A stretch of DNA of 64,000 bases from an uncultured Clostridia bacterium (lineage in GTDB: Bacteria; Bacillota; Clostridia; Oscillospirales; Ruminococcaceae), in assembly GCA_947627875.1 (NCBI GenBank), contig CANQXS010000003.1, forward strand, positions 1 to 64,000, given 5' to 3'. The notes below the pieces were generated by a model. It searched no databases and had not been told where the DNA came from. It saw nothing but the letters and a program-made list of their open reading frames with translations. The position numbers and the translations under genes were made by a program. Shown one piece after another: positions 48,464 to 58,102 of this stretch (positions are counted from its first letter, which is position 1; every line of letters starts with the position of its first letter).

Positions 48464-49513
48464 TTATTTTTCAACGCCGAATCTGTAGACGGTAACGTGG
48501 TGGTAGCGCTCGCCCTTTCTCAAGATCGGCTTCTCGAAGTTTTGGAATCTCATCGAGTTGGGGTAGAACTGCGTTTCGAGGCAGAGACCGTCGCGCCTGT
48601 TTATCGGCTTGTTGCCCTTGCCGTAGGGCTTTGTGCCGTCGAGGAAGTTTCCGCTGTAGAATTGTATCCCGGGAAGGTCGGAATATACCTCCATAAATCT
48701 TCCCGACTCGGCTGCCTTGAGGGTAGCCATATGCCTGAAGCCCTTTCCGTCGGGGCAGAAGTTATGGTCATATCCTCCCGCAAAGACGAGCTGCTCGTGC
48801 TTTGCGTCTATTCTGCTGCCGATTACTTCAAAATCGGTGAAATCGAGCGGCGTTCCCTCTACCTTCGCGACATATCCCGTAGGCAGGCACTCCGAATTTC
48901 CGACGGTGAAATGAGTCGCGTTGAGCTTTAAGGAATGGTTCAGTATAGAGCCGCTGCCCTCGCCGTCGAGGTTGAAATAGCAGTGATTCGTAAGGTTGCA
49001 AACGGTGTCGCCGTCGCTTTCGGCGGAGTAGTTGATCATAAGGGCGCTGTTTTCGTCGAAGGTGTAGCGAACGGTCACCCAGAGGTTGGCGGGGAAGCCT
49101 TCTTCGCCGTCGGCGCTGAAATACTTGAGGACGAGCGCTTCGCCGTCGATTTCTGCGCTCCAGAGCTTTTTATCGAAGCCGTTGAAGCCGCCGTGAAGGT
49201 TGTTTCTGCCGTCGTTTTTACCGAGGAAGTAATTCTTCCGCCCGAGCTTGAAAACCGCGTTTTCGATCCTGTTGCCGTGGCGCCCGATGAGCGCGCCGAT
49301 ATATTTTCCCTGCTTTTCGTAGCCCTCGGGGGAATCGTAGCCGAGGGCGACGTCGCCGAGCTTCCCGTTTTTATCGGGGACGTTTATCGCGCGGATCGCT
49401 CCTCCGAAGTCGATGATCTCAACGCTCGCGCCGCTCGAATTTTTGAGCTCGAAAAGCGAGACTTCGCGCCCGTCGGAGAGCTTGCCAAAAGGCTTTTTTG
49501 TGATTTTTGTCAT
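48464..49513 (-). CDS. galM: Aldose 1-epimerase
   Basis: YIGALIGRHGNRIENAVF, NLHGGFNGFDKKLW, NLTNHCYFNLDGEGSGSILNHSL, QFYSGNFLDGT. Confidence 0.92.
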   Translation of the reverse strand: MTKITKKPFGKLSDGREVSLFELKNSSGASVEIIDFGGAIRAINVPDKNGKLGDVALGYDSPEGYEKQGKYIGALIGRHGNRIENAVFKLGRKNYFLGKNDGRNNLHGGFNGFDKKLWSAEIDGEALVLKYFSADGEEGFPANLWVTVRYTFDENSALMINYSAESDGDTVCNLTNHCYFNLDGEGSGSILNHSLKLNATHFTVGNSECLPTGYVAKVEGTPLDFTDFEVIGSRIDAKHEQLVFAGGYDHNFCPDGKGFRHMATLKAAESGRFMEVYSDLPGIQFYSGNFLDGTKPYGKGNKPINRRDGLCLETQFYPNSMRFQNFEKPILRKGERYHHVTVYRFGVEK

Positions 49514-49722
49514 AATCAGGTCGTCCTTTCCGTCAGTTTTAACAAAATTTAAAATTTTTCTGCATACGACGCAATATTTTCGCGTCTTTATCGGTATTAC
49601 AAGTGTAGCACCTTTGAAAGAAAAATTCAAGATAAAAAGCGGGTTTTCAAAAAATCGATGCAACAAATATACAAAAAAAGTCTTAAGAAATGCTTAATTT
49701 TTCTAAATTTTATAAAAACCCC

Positions 49723-49751
49723 TTTACAAATCCGTACAAGGGTGATATAAT
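49723..49751 (+). promoter_or_regulatory. Strong promoter for the Fn3 protein gene
   Basis: TTTACA-17 bp-TATAAT. Confidence 0.75.
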
Positions 49752-49784
49752 TAAACCAAACTTTTTAAAAGGAGTGTTATTTCA

Positions 49785-52247
49785 ATGGCAAAAAGAATTT
49801 TAGCAATCGTCTTGGCTCTTGCTTTGAGCCTGTCCTTGCTGACTGTTGAGATGTTTGCGGCTTCGCTGAGTCCTACAATAGCGAAGAGCAGCAGCGATTC
49901 AACGGCAGTAATAGTAAGATGGCAGCCCGTAAGCGGAGCCTATTACTATTCGGTACAGCTCAGAAAAGACGGCACGACCACCGGCAGTGCCGTAAGAACC
50001 ACGCCGAATTCAGACAACTCAAATCTTTATCAGGACTTCAAGAACCTTTCCGGCGGAACCTACACCGCAACGGTTACGGCTTACGACAGGAACAATGCTG
50101 CTCTTGAAATGGAAACTACCGCCAGCGGCGTAGATATTCCGATTTCCGGCGGCTCTACCTCTTATAAGATAACCGTGAGCGGCACCACCGGCAATATCAG
50201 AGTTTCTTGGGACGCCTACAAACCCACTACTTCCCAGGCGGGTCAGGCAATAAGCTATGAGGTTGAGTACACCTATAAGAATGCAAGCGGCGTAACTCAG
50301 CCCGCTCAGGTTGCTTACCCTCAGAATAACGGACAGGCGACTTATGTCGACATCAACGTTGGCGACAACACCCTCACCACCGTTACCGTTTACTACAAGG
50401 TCGGCACTGCCACCCGTCAATCTCTCTCCTCGATGACTGCTGCCGGCACCGGTTATGTTCCCGGCTATACCGATCCCAGCTCTAACGTTTGGATCGATTA
50501 CCAGAGCGGTCTGCTCCGCTGGATCAACCAGGGCAACGGTCCTCATTATGTAGTGGCTTACCTCACCGGCGGCACCTCGCTCGGCAATCAGGGACCGATT
50601 TATGACGGCTATGTCAACATTCAGAGCCTCGTCGCTCAGCACGGCGGCGTCAACATCTACTTCGATGTTTACCGCGGCGGTCTGCCCAATAACGGCGGTG
50701 TTCTTGTTGGCAGCGCGGTCTACTATCCTTACGGACAGGGCGGCGGATATAATCCCAACTATCCCGGCTCTGCCTTCAACGGCATCAACGTAAGCGTCAA
50801 CACCACCACCAAAACCGCAACGGTAAGCTGGCAGGCTGTTTCTTACGCAACCTCCTACACCGTAACCTATGTATATCAGGGCAGGACCATCACCGCTCCT
50901 TATGCAAACAACACCACCTCCGTTTCTCTCAGCTATGACGGCGGTCTTACGGTTTCGGTAAGCTATTCCTACAACGGCGGCACCTACACCATCGGCTCGG
51001 CTACCGTTTCCGACTCCGGCGTTGTAAACTACTCCAACGTAAACCCGAATTACGGCTATGGCTATAACAATGGTAACTATATCACCGGTCAGGGCTGCGC
51101 GATGACCGTTGGCGCAACTTCCTCCACCGTAACCTGGCAGCCTGTTTCAAACGCTATGTATTATTCGGCGTATTATGTCGATAACTCTACCGGCAGAACT
51201 CAGGCAACCTCGCCTTCTCCCGCAACTACGGTTACCGTTCCTCTCGGCTACAGCAACAGCAACGGCTTCACCGTAACCGTTATGTATTACAACTATGCCG
51301 GTCAGGCGACCGGATATGTCGGAAATGTAACCTACAGCGGCACTCTCAGCAATGTTACCAATGCCTCCGACTACACCAAGTCCTATGCTGACGGTCTTAC
51401 CCTCACCCAGAGGACCAGCAGCACCACCCGCGTTGCTTGGGACGCTGTTTCCGACGCCTCGTATTACACCGTTGTTTACTCCCGCTTCGGCGCGCTTCCT
51501 ATGGAGCAGAACATCTCGAACGCTTACTTCGATCTGCCGCTCGGCAAGTCCGTCGGCTTCGTAGTTGACGTTTATGTTTACACCAGGTCGGGCAGAAGCT
51601 ATCGCGTCGGCGAAGCCGTTCACCTTGCGGGCGACGCCTTCGACAACAAGAGCAGCACCACCGACACCACTCCCGCTTATGCTACCAACTTCAAGGGCAC
51701 TTCGGGCAACAAGAAGATCAGCCTCTCCTGGAACGCAGCGAGCGGCAACCCGACCTACACCGTTTACTGGAAGAAGTCTTCCGAATCCGGCTGGAAGAAG
51801 CTCGGCACCACCACCAAGAGAGCCGTTACCGTAACCGGTCTTGTCAACGGCCGTTCCTATGACTTCAAGGTAACCGCCAACGGCAAGGATTCCGGCATTC
51901 TCACTATGGCTCCTCAGGCTTCCGGCAGCGTTGTCGGAACCGCTCCCGATCCCGATTCCACTACAAGCACCTCCACCGTTCCCGTTATAACCTCCGCGAC
52001 CGGCGGCAGCGGCTCCATCACCGTAAGCTGGAACGGCGTTTCGGGCGCACAGTCTTACCAGGTTTGGGTTGCAGCCAGCGGCAGCAACACCTATAACCAC
52101 AAGGCTACCGTAAGCGGCACCTCCGCTACCATCAAGGGTCTTGCGGCAGGCACCTACAAGGTAAGAGTAAAGGCTTCTAAGGACGGCAAGACTTGGCCGA
52201 CTCTCGCAGAGGCGAGTAGCGACTACGTCACCGTAACCGTCAAGTAA
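49785..52247 (+). CDS. Secreted fibronectin type III repeat protein
   Basis: Signal peptide MAKRILAIVLALALSLSLLTVEMFAAS; repeated VRWQPVSGAYYYSVQL / VSWQAVSYATSYTVTY / VTWQPVSNAMYYSAYY / VAWDAVSDASYYTVVY / LSWNAASGNPTYTVYW / VSWNGVSGAQSYQVWV. Confidence 0.88.
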   Translation: MAKRILAIVLALALSLSLLTVEMFAASLSPTIAKSSSDSTAVIVRWQPVSGAYYYSVQLRKDGTTTGSAVRTTPNSDNSNLYQDFKNLSGGTYTATVTAYDRNNAALEMETTASGVDIPISGGSTSYKITVSGTTGNIRVSWDAYKPTTSQAGQAISYEVEYTYKNASGVTQPAQVAYPQNNGQATYVDINVGDNTLTTVTVYYKVGTATRQSLSSMTAAGTGYVPGYTDPSSNVWIDYQSGLLRWINQGNGPHYVVAYLTGGTSLGNQGPIYDGYVNIQSLVAQHGGVNIYFDVYRGGLPNNGGVLVGSAVYYPYGQGGGYNPNYPGSAFNGINVSVNTTTKTATVSWQAVSYATSYTVTYVYQGRTITAPYANNTTSVSLSYDGGLTVSVSYSYNGGTYTIGSATVSDSGVVNYSNVNPNYGYGYNNGNYITGQGCAMTVGATSSTVTWQPVSNAMYYSAYYVDNSTGRTQATSPSPATTVTVPLGYSNSNGFTVTVMYYNYAGQATGYVGNVTYSGTLSNVTNASDYTKSYADGLTLTQRTSSTTRVAWDAVSDASYYTVVYSRFGALPMEQNISNAYFDLPLGKSVGFVVDVYVYTRSGRSYRVGEAVHLAGDAFDNKSSTTDTTPAYATNFKGTSGNKKISLSWNAASGNPTYTVYWKKSSESGWKKLGTTTKRAVTVTGLVNGRSYDFKVTANGKDSGILTMAPQASGSVVGTAPDPDSTTSTSTVPVITSATGGSGSITVSWNGVSGAQSYQVWVAASGSNTYNHKATVSGTSATIKGLAAGTYKVRVKASKDGKTWPTLAEASSDYVTVTVK

Positions 52248-52343
52248 TAAAAGCCTTAAGGCAAAATTTTCCCCCGACCGATGAGTGAACTGCCCCCAAA
52301 AATATAGACAAAGTTTTGAAAAAAGAATTGTGAGAACTGAACA

Positions 52344-53186
52344 TTAAGCAACAAAAAAGGCTTGAGATCTGTGCTGAGCAGGTGTCAAGCCTTTTAGTTT
52401 CAGCTTGATTCTGCGGTTGTTATAGTAATCCAAATACTCCTCCAATTCCGTGCGGAATTGGGCAAGTGAGTCGAATTTCTGCAAATAAAGCAGCTCTGTT
52501 TTCAAAAGACCAAAGAAGTTTTCCATAACGGCATTATCTAAGCAGTTGCCCTTGCGGCTCATGCTCTGCCTGATTCCCTTGTCTTTCAGCATCTTCTGAT
52601 AATGCTTGTGCTGATACTGCCAGCCTTGGTCGGAATGCAGGATCAGATTGGTGCCGTCAGGTATTTTTTGAAACGCCAGCTTCAGCATTTCTGTTACCAT
52701 ACTTAGAACAGGGCTGTCATAAATCGTGTAAGATACGATGTCTCCGCTGTATAGATCCAGTATGGGCGAGAGATACAGCTTTTGTCCGAACAGACTGAAT
52801 TCCGTTACATCCGTTACCCATTTTTCATTAGGCTTTTCGGTGCTGAAATCTCTGTCGAGCAGATTCGGCGCGATTTTACCCGTTTCTCCCTTGTAAGAAT
52901 AATATTTTTTCATTCTGACTTTGCATACAAGCCCAAGCTCTTTCATAAGCCGCATTACCGTTTTATGATTGATGACATAATTTCGGTTATGCAGTTCTTT
53001 TGTGATGCGTCGGTATCCGTATCTGCCTTTGTTTTCTATAAATATATTTGAGATTTCTTTTTTAACTTCTTTGTATTTATCCTCATCTGTCCTGTGCTTT
53101 ACGTGATAGTAATAGGTGCTGCGAGGGATTCCGGCTATGTCAATGAGCAGCGTTACTTTAAATTCTTGCCTTAGCTCCCAAATCAC
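52344..53186 (-). CDS. IS3-family transposase OrfB (integrase core)
   Basis: KWVTDVTEFSLFGQKLYLSPILDLYSGDIVSY, LILHSDQGWQYQHKHYQKML, SMSRKGNCLDNAVMENFFGLLKTEL. Confidence 0.95.
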   Translation of the reverse strand: MIWELRQEFKVTLLIDIAGIPRSTYYYHVKHRTDEDKYKEVKKEISNIFIENKGRYGYRRITKELHNRNYVINHKTVMRLMKELGLVCKVRMKKYYSYKGETGKIAPNLLDRDFSTEKPNEKWVTDVTEFSLFGQKLYLSPILDLYSGDIVSYTIYDSPVLSMVTEMLKLAFQKIPDGTNLILHSDQGWQYQHKHYQKMLKDKGIRQSMSRKGNCLDNAVMENFFGLLKTELLYLQKFDSLAQFRTELEEYLDYYNNRRIKLKLKGLTPAQHRSQAFFVA

Positions 53187-53572
53187 TTGTGCTTTTTCTC
53201 TTGCCGTACCCTTTCGGAAACCAAGGCATTCAATTTTTTTAAGTACGCATTCTCCGCTCTTAGCCGCTGAACCTCAGCAATCAGATCTTCTTCCGCTTTT
53301 TTGTCCAACTTTGGAGGGCGACCTTTCTTTGTACCGCCGGCTGACGATGCTCGTCCTCGCCGCTCTATGTACAGCCCCTCTGCCCCTTCTTCCGGATAGA
53401 TGCGCTCCCATTTTGCAACAAGCTTGTGATCGGCAATTTCGTATTCCCTTGCCGCCTCACGGTAGCTTAGCTTTTCTTTCTGCATCGTCTCCACTACTTT
53501 TTGCTTGAATTCTCCTGTGTATCTTTTGTTTGGTTCTCTTCTTGGCATAAAAATGCACCCCCTTTTAGACAT
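53183..53572 (-). CDS. IS3-family transposase OrfA (helix-turn-helix)
   Basis: NKRYTGEFKQKVVETMQKEKLSYREAAREYEIADHKLVAKWERIYPEEG; 4-nt overlap with OrfB. Confidence 0.92.
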   Translation of the reverse strand: MSKRGCIFMPRREPNKRYTGEFKQKVVETMQKEKLSYREAAREYEIADHKLVAKWERIYPEEGAEGLYIERRGRASSAGGTKKGRPPKLDKKAEEDLIAEVQRLRAENAYLKKLNALVSERVRQEKKHK

Positions 53573-53739
53573 TATATCACATCGTCTAACTTTTGGGGTG
53601 CATTTCGGATGAGGTCGGGGGATTTTTTGAGTATTTGAGTGAGAAAACGTGTGCGGCTATTTCAAACGCGAAATGAGCAAATGCTGCGTCAAAAGCTTGT
53701 GAACCGTACTGCCTGCACGCCGCATAGGCTAAGCTCCCT

Positions 53740-54771
53740 TTATTCTTGCTTTCCTCTTACTTCCATCTCAATGCTCCCGGTATCCGTCTTGATCTCGCAC
53801 CTGCCGCCGGTCATAGACTTCGGCACGCTTACTCTGCCGGTGTCTGACTCGGCGAAGAAGATCTTATCAGTCAGAAGCTCGCCGCTTATGCTGCCGGTAT
53901 CGGTTTCGATATACAGCTCGGCGGCGTCGCAGCCGTTGAGGTCTATATCTCCTGTATCGCTTATAAGCTCGAATTTTCCGCTGCCGACGACGTTTTCGAG
54001 CGCGATGCTTCCGGTGTCGGTCTCGGCGTGAAGGTCGCCGCAGGATGTATTTTCGAGGCTCACGAATCCGGTGTCGGCTTTGGCGTGAATGTTGCCGCAG
54101 GAGATATTTTCGATGCTCACCAAACCGGTGCCGGTCTTAACTTCGATGCTTTCGGCAACAGTGCCGCCGTTCAGCTTGATCCTTCCGGTGTCGGTCTGAA
54201 GCCTTATGCCCTCGGCGGAAACGTCGCACAAAAGTATCGGACCGGTGTCAAGCTCGAAATCCATATCCTTCTTGGCGCTCGCATAACAGACCACCGAACC
54301 CGTGTTACCGTCGATATTTATGCTCTCAAATGTAAAGTTATTTGGGAGGTAAACCGCGCCGGTGTCGGTACTGATGTCCAAATTTTCGTACTCGCTCTTC
54401 GGCAGATATACCTCCATAGTCGGGCTTGTGAAAGATATCGAAATAAAGTTAAGCCACTTGCGCGCATCATTAGTGTCGATGACGAGGGTGCCGTCTTTGA
54501 CCTCGGCGGTGTGGCTGACCTTTTCGTCCTCATAGCAGACGATCCTGCATTTTCCGTCTTCGGAGGGCAAAAGCCTGAGGTCGGTTGTGTAGACGTTTAT
54601 CGAGATATTATCAAAATCCCCGCTCGGTTCAAGCGTCGTTTCGACATAATCGACCGTCCCGAGCTTGGTTATATCCCAGCCGCACAGCGCCAGTGCCGTT
54701 GCGAACATCGCCGCGCCCGCAAGTATGAGCGCCAAGGCGGCAATAAGCCATTTTTTAACGGTTTTACTCAT
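53740..54771 (-). CDS. DUF4097-type beta-strand repeat protein
   Basis: About 11 repeats of ...(D/T)TG(S/R/F/D)(I/V)... spaced about 17-23 residues; N-terminal TM. Confidence 0.85.
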   Translation of the reverse strand: MSKTVKKWLIAALALILAGAAMFATALALCGWDITKLGTVDYVETTLEPSGDFDNISINVYTTDLRLLPSEDGKCRIVCYEDEKVSHTAEVKDGTLVIDTNDARKWLNFISISFTSPTMEVYLPKSEYENLDISTDTGAVYLPNNFTFESINIDGNTGSVVCYASAKKDMDFELDTGPILLCDVSAEGIRLQTDTGRIKLNGGTVAESIEVKTGTGLVSIENISCGNIHAKADTGFVSLENTSCGDLHAETDTGSIALENVVGSGKFELISDTGDIDLNGCDAAELYIETDTGSISGELLTDKIFFAESDTGRVSVPKSMTGGRCEIKTDTGSIEMEVRGKQE

Positions 54772-55370
54772 CACGCTGTCTCCTTTCCGACAAGCATATA
54801 TTTAAGTCCGACGGCGAATTTTTTCGTCAGCCAAACAACTCCCTTAGTCGCGGCAAGGCATACAAAAAACATAACTATTGCAAGCCCTGCGCACAATGAT
54901 CCGACCGCGAGCGTTGCCAAAGCTGAGAGACCCTTGCCGCATATCGCAAAATACACCGCCGAAACAGCTCCGCCGAGCGCACTTGCAATAAGCGAAACAA
55001 ATATTGCCCAGAGCGAAATTATCACCGACCAGACGACGATATATACCGATAAAACGATCGCGATAACGGCAGGCATTATCGGGAACAAGAGCAGAGAGCC
55101 GAGTATCAGAAGCACTATCATCCACGGTTTTATCCGGCTTTTCGGTCTGATTTTTTCTTTTACAATCTTTGTGAGCGGAGTTTCCGCAAGTATCTGCGAA
55201 ACGACGTCGCCGACCGTCCCGATAGCGGCGACTGCCTCGGGCTCCGACAGCCCTTCCTCGATTCGGTCGTCGATCATCTCGCCGTAAAAGTTCAGCCGCT
55301 CCTCGATGTCCTCCTGCGGCAGCCCGCTCAAGCCGCGCCGAAGCTGCTCCAAAAATTCCTGTTTATTCAT
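54771..55370 (-). CDS. DUF1700-family membrane protein
   Basis: MNKQEFLEQLRRGLSGLPQEDIEERLNFYGEMIDDRIEEGLSEPEAVAAIG followed by TM segments. Confidence 0.88.
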   Translation of the reverse strand: MNKQEFLEQLRRGLSGLPQEDIEERLNFYGEMIDDRIEEGLSEPEAVAAIGTVGDVVSQILAETPLTKIVKEKIRPKSRIKPWMIVLLILGSLLLFPIMPAVIAIVLSVYIVVWSVIISLWAIFVSLIASALGGAVSAVYFAICGKGLSALATLAVGSLCAGLAIVMFFVCLAATKGVVWLTKKFAVGLKYMLVGKETA

Positions 55371-55680
55371 TTTCTTCCTCCTTGACAACAAAACGGTAGA
55401 TGGAAAGAATTTCCTTCCAATCCTCTTTAAATTCCTCGATGCGCGCGATCCCCGAATCGGTGATACGGTAATATTTTCTGAGCCGCCCGTCGTGCTCAAC
55501 GCTGCGGACGGTCAGCGCCCCCGCCGTCTCAAGCCGCTTTAAAATGGTGTATAAAGTCGATTCTGACAGCGAAAGACAGGGCTTTAGGTCTTTGATTATT
55601 TGGTAGCCGTAGGAGTCTTTGTCCTTGATCGCCGCGAGCACGCAAACGTCCAAAAGCCCGCGCTTCAACTGAATATCCAT
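55363..55680 (-). CDS. PadR-family transcriptional regulator
   Basis: LKRGLLDVCVLAAIKDKDSYGYQIIKDLKPCLSLSESTLYTILKRLETAGALT. Confidence 0.93.
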   Translation of the reverse strand: MDIQLKRGLLDVCVLAAIKDKDSYGYQIIKDLKPCLSLSESTLYTILKRLETAGALTVRSVEHDGRLRKYYRITDSGIARIEEFKEDWKEILSIYRFVVKEEENE

Positions 55681-55765
55681 GCTATACCTCCTCTTACGGC
55701 ATACATCATATCACGAAGTATATAATTTGTCAAGGGGGATTAGTAAAAAATTGAGCCGAAATTTT

Positions 55766-55815
55766 AATCTCCGGTCGGTATCTGAGGGTATCGACCGGAG
55801 ATTTTGTATTTTTTA
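55766..55815 (+). terminator. Hairpin AATCTCCGGTCG...CGACCGGAGATT followed by T-rich run
   Basis: Perfect 12-bp stem then TTGTATTTTTTAT; lies directly upstream of the serine recombinase gene. Confidence 0.6.
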
Positions 55816-55850
55816 TAATAAATACAAAAACTATTGCGGGAGGAATTTTG

Positions 55851-56477
55851 ATGTCAAACATTTACGGCTACATTCGGGTCAGCACGAAAGAGCAGAACGA
55901 GGACAGGCAGCTAATAGCTATGGCTCAAGCAAACGTCCCACCCGAAAACATCTATATGGACAAGCAATCGGGCAAGGACTTTAACCGCCCGAATTACAAA
56001 AAACTTCTCCGAAAATTAAAAAAGGACGACCTGCTCTACATTAAGAGCATAGATCGCCTTGGGCGCAACTATGAGGAGATACAGCAGCAGTGGCGGGTTA
56101 TCACCAAAGACAAAGGCGTGGATATCTGCGTGATAGATATGCCCCTGCTCGACACAAGGCGAGGAAAAGATTTAGTCGGCACATTCCTAAGTGACATTGT
56201 GTTGCAAGTGCTGTCGTTTGTTGCGGAAAACGAGCGCACGAACATCAGGCAAAGGCAAGCCGAGGGAATAGCTGCTGCAAAAGCGAGAGGAGTTAGATTC
56301 GGCAGACCGCCCGAGCCGCTGCCCGATAACTTTTACAGCAACTATCAACGGTGGCGGACAGGAAAAATAACCGGCACCGCCGCCGCAAAAGCCTGCAATA
56401 TGCCGCTCTCGACGTTTCGTTACAAGGCAGAAATTTACAAAAGGTCCGCTGTTTTGCAGCAGACCGTTTTACAATAA
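55851..56477 (+). CDS. Serine recombinase (resolvase/invertase family)
   Basis: IYGYIRVSTKEQNEDRQLIAM, LYIKSIDRLGRNYEEI, SFVAENERTNIRQRQAEGIAAAKARGVRFGRP. Confidence 0.93.
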   Translation: MSNIYGYIRVSTKEQNEDRQLIAMAQANVPPENIYMDKQSGKDFNRPNYKKLLRKLKKDDLLYIKSIDRLGRNYEEIQQQWRVITKDKGVDICVIDMPLLDTRRGKDLVGTFLSDIVLQVLSFVAENERTNIRQRQAEGIAAAKARGVRFGRPPEPLPDNFYSNYQRWRTGKITGTAAAKACNMPLSTFRYKAEIYKRSAVLQQTVLQ

Positions 56478-56499
56478 TGTGTACATTTCTGTAAATATG

Positions 56500-56824
56500 A
56501 GCAAAAATTAATCGACAAAATTTCCTTGGCAAAAAGTTACACCGTATTGCAAACAGCATATACGCCAAACGTACCGGCAGTGATGATTTTATACCTATAT
56601 GCCAAACCGCCGGTGCCAAATTTTACGGCAAATATGAGTATGTGGGAGCGTTTTATTCCGTAAAGGAAAGCGAATCAAGTCCCGATGAGGCGCTGATGGT
56701 TCTGGGAATTTACGTCGGCGGTTATTTCAGCGTGGATACATGGTATAAATTAGATTCGACAGGACGTGTAGAAAAATACAAGATACACCCGTTTATCGAA
56801 TCAAGACACTGGGAAAACGTGTAA
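56500..56824 (+). pseudogene. Possible truncated hypothetical gene downstream of the recombinase
   Basis: Open frame NFLGKKLHRIANSIYAKRTGSDDFIPICQTAGAKFYGKYEYVGAFYSVKESESSPDEALMVLGIYVGGYFSVDTWYKLDSTGRVEKYKIHPFIESRHWENV without a clear start codon or RBS. Confidence 0.4.
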
Positions 56825-56895
56825 GTATATCTTAGCACTTAAAAATACCTGTTGCGCTGTGCTCGCCGGGAGCAGGTATGAGTTATATGTTGATT

Positions 56896-56934
56896 AAAAA
56901 GCATCTGAGCACAGGAAAGTTCAGATGCTTTTTA
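56896..56934 (+). terminator. Terminator AAAAAGCATCTGA...TCAGATGCTTTTT
   Basis: 13-bp stem flanked by A/T runs. Confidence 0.75.
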
Positions 56935-57018
56935 AAATGTGGATTCTACCTCTTGGCAAATGTTAGCTGAAAAAGCCTCGATCAAAAACTTTTTGATTTT
57001 GGCGTTCTTAAGGACGGC

Positions 57019-57882
57019 TCAGATCTGCTCCCCATCGTGGGGCTTGTAGCCCTCGCCGAATACCTCGTTGGCGGTCGAAACTATCGCAAACGACTTCGGG
57101 TCGACGCTCTTGATTATTTTGAGCGCCCTGCCGAGAAGCCACTTTTTCACCACGCAGAGCACTACCTCTTTGTCGCTGCCCGAAAAAGCGCCCTGCCCCT
57201 CCAAAAAAGTCGCGCCTACGTCGAGCTCCCGGAGCAGCCGCGAGGTTATCTCGCGGTTGAGGTCGCTGATTATGATTATCAGCTTCGCCTGGTCGCGCCC
57301 GTAGAGCATCATATCCATTACCGACGACGAAACTACTATGCAGACCGCCGCATAGAGCCCCGCGTCGATGTTTTTTGAGACTATAGCCGAGCAGAGAACG
57401 ATAAGCCCGTCGGTAATGAGGAAGAATTTTCCTGCCGATATCGAGCGTATACGCTTTCTGAGGAGCTTGACTATAACGTCGGTGCCGCCGGTGGTCGCGC
57501 CCTGCAAAAGCACTATTTCGAGCCCTATCGCCATAAGCGCGCCGCCCGCGAGCGAGGCGAGCATAAGGTTTTCGGTGAGCGGCCCGAGCGGCATTATAAG
57601 GTTCATCATCAGCGACGAGACCGCGACGGAATAAATAGTCGTGCCGAGAAAACGTATTCCGAATACAAATATGCTGAATAACAGCAGCGGAACGTTGAGG
57701 ATAAGCGAGAGGGTACCGGTCGAGAGCGGAACGAACCGCCCGATTATCATAGCTATTCCCGTAAACCCCCCCGGAACGATCCCGTTCGGGTCTAAAAACA
57801 GGCTTACCGCCGCGGCGTATATCGTCGAGCCTACCGTGCATAAGAGTATCTGCTTTGCGATTTCTAAAGCGCTGTTTTTCAT
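57019..57882 (-). CDS. YitT-family (DUF2179) membrane protein
   Basis: LFLDPNGIVPGGFTGIAMII, LLQGATTGGTDVIVKLLRK, C-terminal DUF2179-like region. Confidence 0.92.
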   Translation of the reverse strand: MKNSALEIAKQILLCTVGSTIYAAAVSLFLDPNGIVPGGFTGIAMIIGRFVPLSTGTLSLILNVPLLLFSIFVFGIRFLGTTIYSVAVSSLMMNLIMPLGPLTENLMLASLAGGALMAIGLEIVLLQGATTGGTDVIVKLLRKRIRSISAGKFFLITDGLIVLCSAIVSKNIDAGLYAAVCIVVSSSVMDMMLYGRDQAKLIIIISDLNREITSRLLRELDVGATFLEGQGAFSGSDKEVVLCVVKKWLLGRALKIIKSVDPKSFAIVSTANEVFGEGYKPHDGEQI

Positions 57883-58102
57883 TTTTATTCTCCTTTTCGG
57901 TAAATTTAATTCTTAAGTTGCTTCGGTTTCTATTGAAAAAAAGTCTTGACTGTAGTATAATCACACTTGTATGCTGTCCGAAGGACCTGTTTACTGTTAT
58001 ATTATACCACATTCGGGGACCTTTCGGCAATAGCTTAATTAAATTTCCTCGGCGGCAGGAAGCGCCGAAGGAGCATCATCTGAAAAGTAGGTAATAATTT
58101 TT

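Larger units (their letters stand above)
52286..53607 (-). mobile_element. IS3-family insertion sequence, ~1322 bp
   Basis: OrfA HTH plus OrfB DDE integrase; imperfect IRs TGAACTGCCCCCAAAAATATAGACAAAG / CGAAATGCACCCCAAAAGTTAGACGATG (22/30 matches); flanking GATGAG direct repeats. Confidence 0.9.
52271..53627 (+). terminator. Terminator of the Fn3 gene split by an IS3 element: CCCCCGAC(C) ... GTCGGGGGATTTTTT
   Basis: Arms at 52271-52278 and 53614-53621, T tract after; the intervening sequence is the IS plus duplicated GATGAG. Confidence 0.75.

Noticed and set aside
51147-52100. 317-aa Gly/Ala/Val-rich minus-strand ORF
   Set aside because: Antisense to the Fn3 repeat protein; low-complexity composition follows from the sense repeats.
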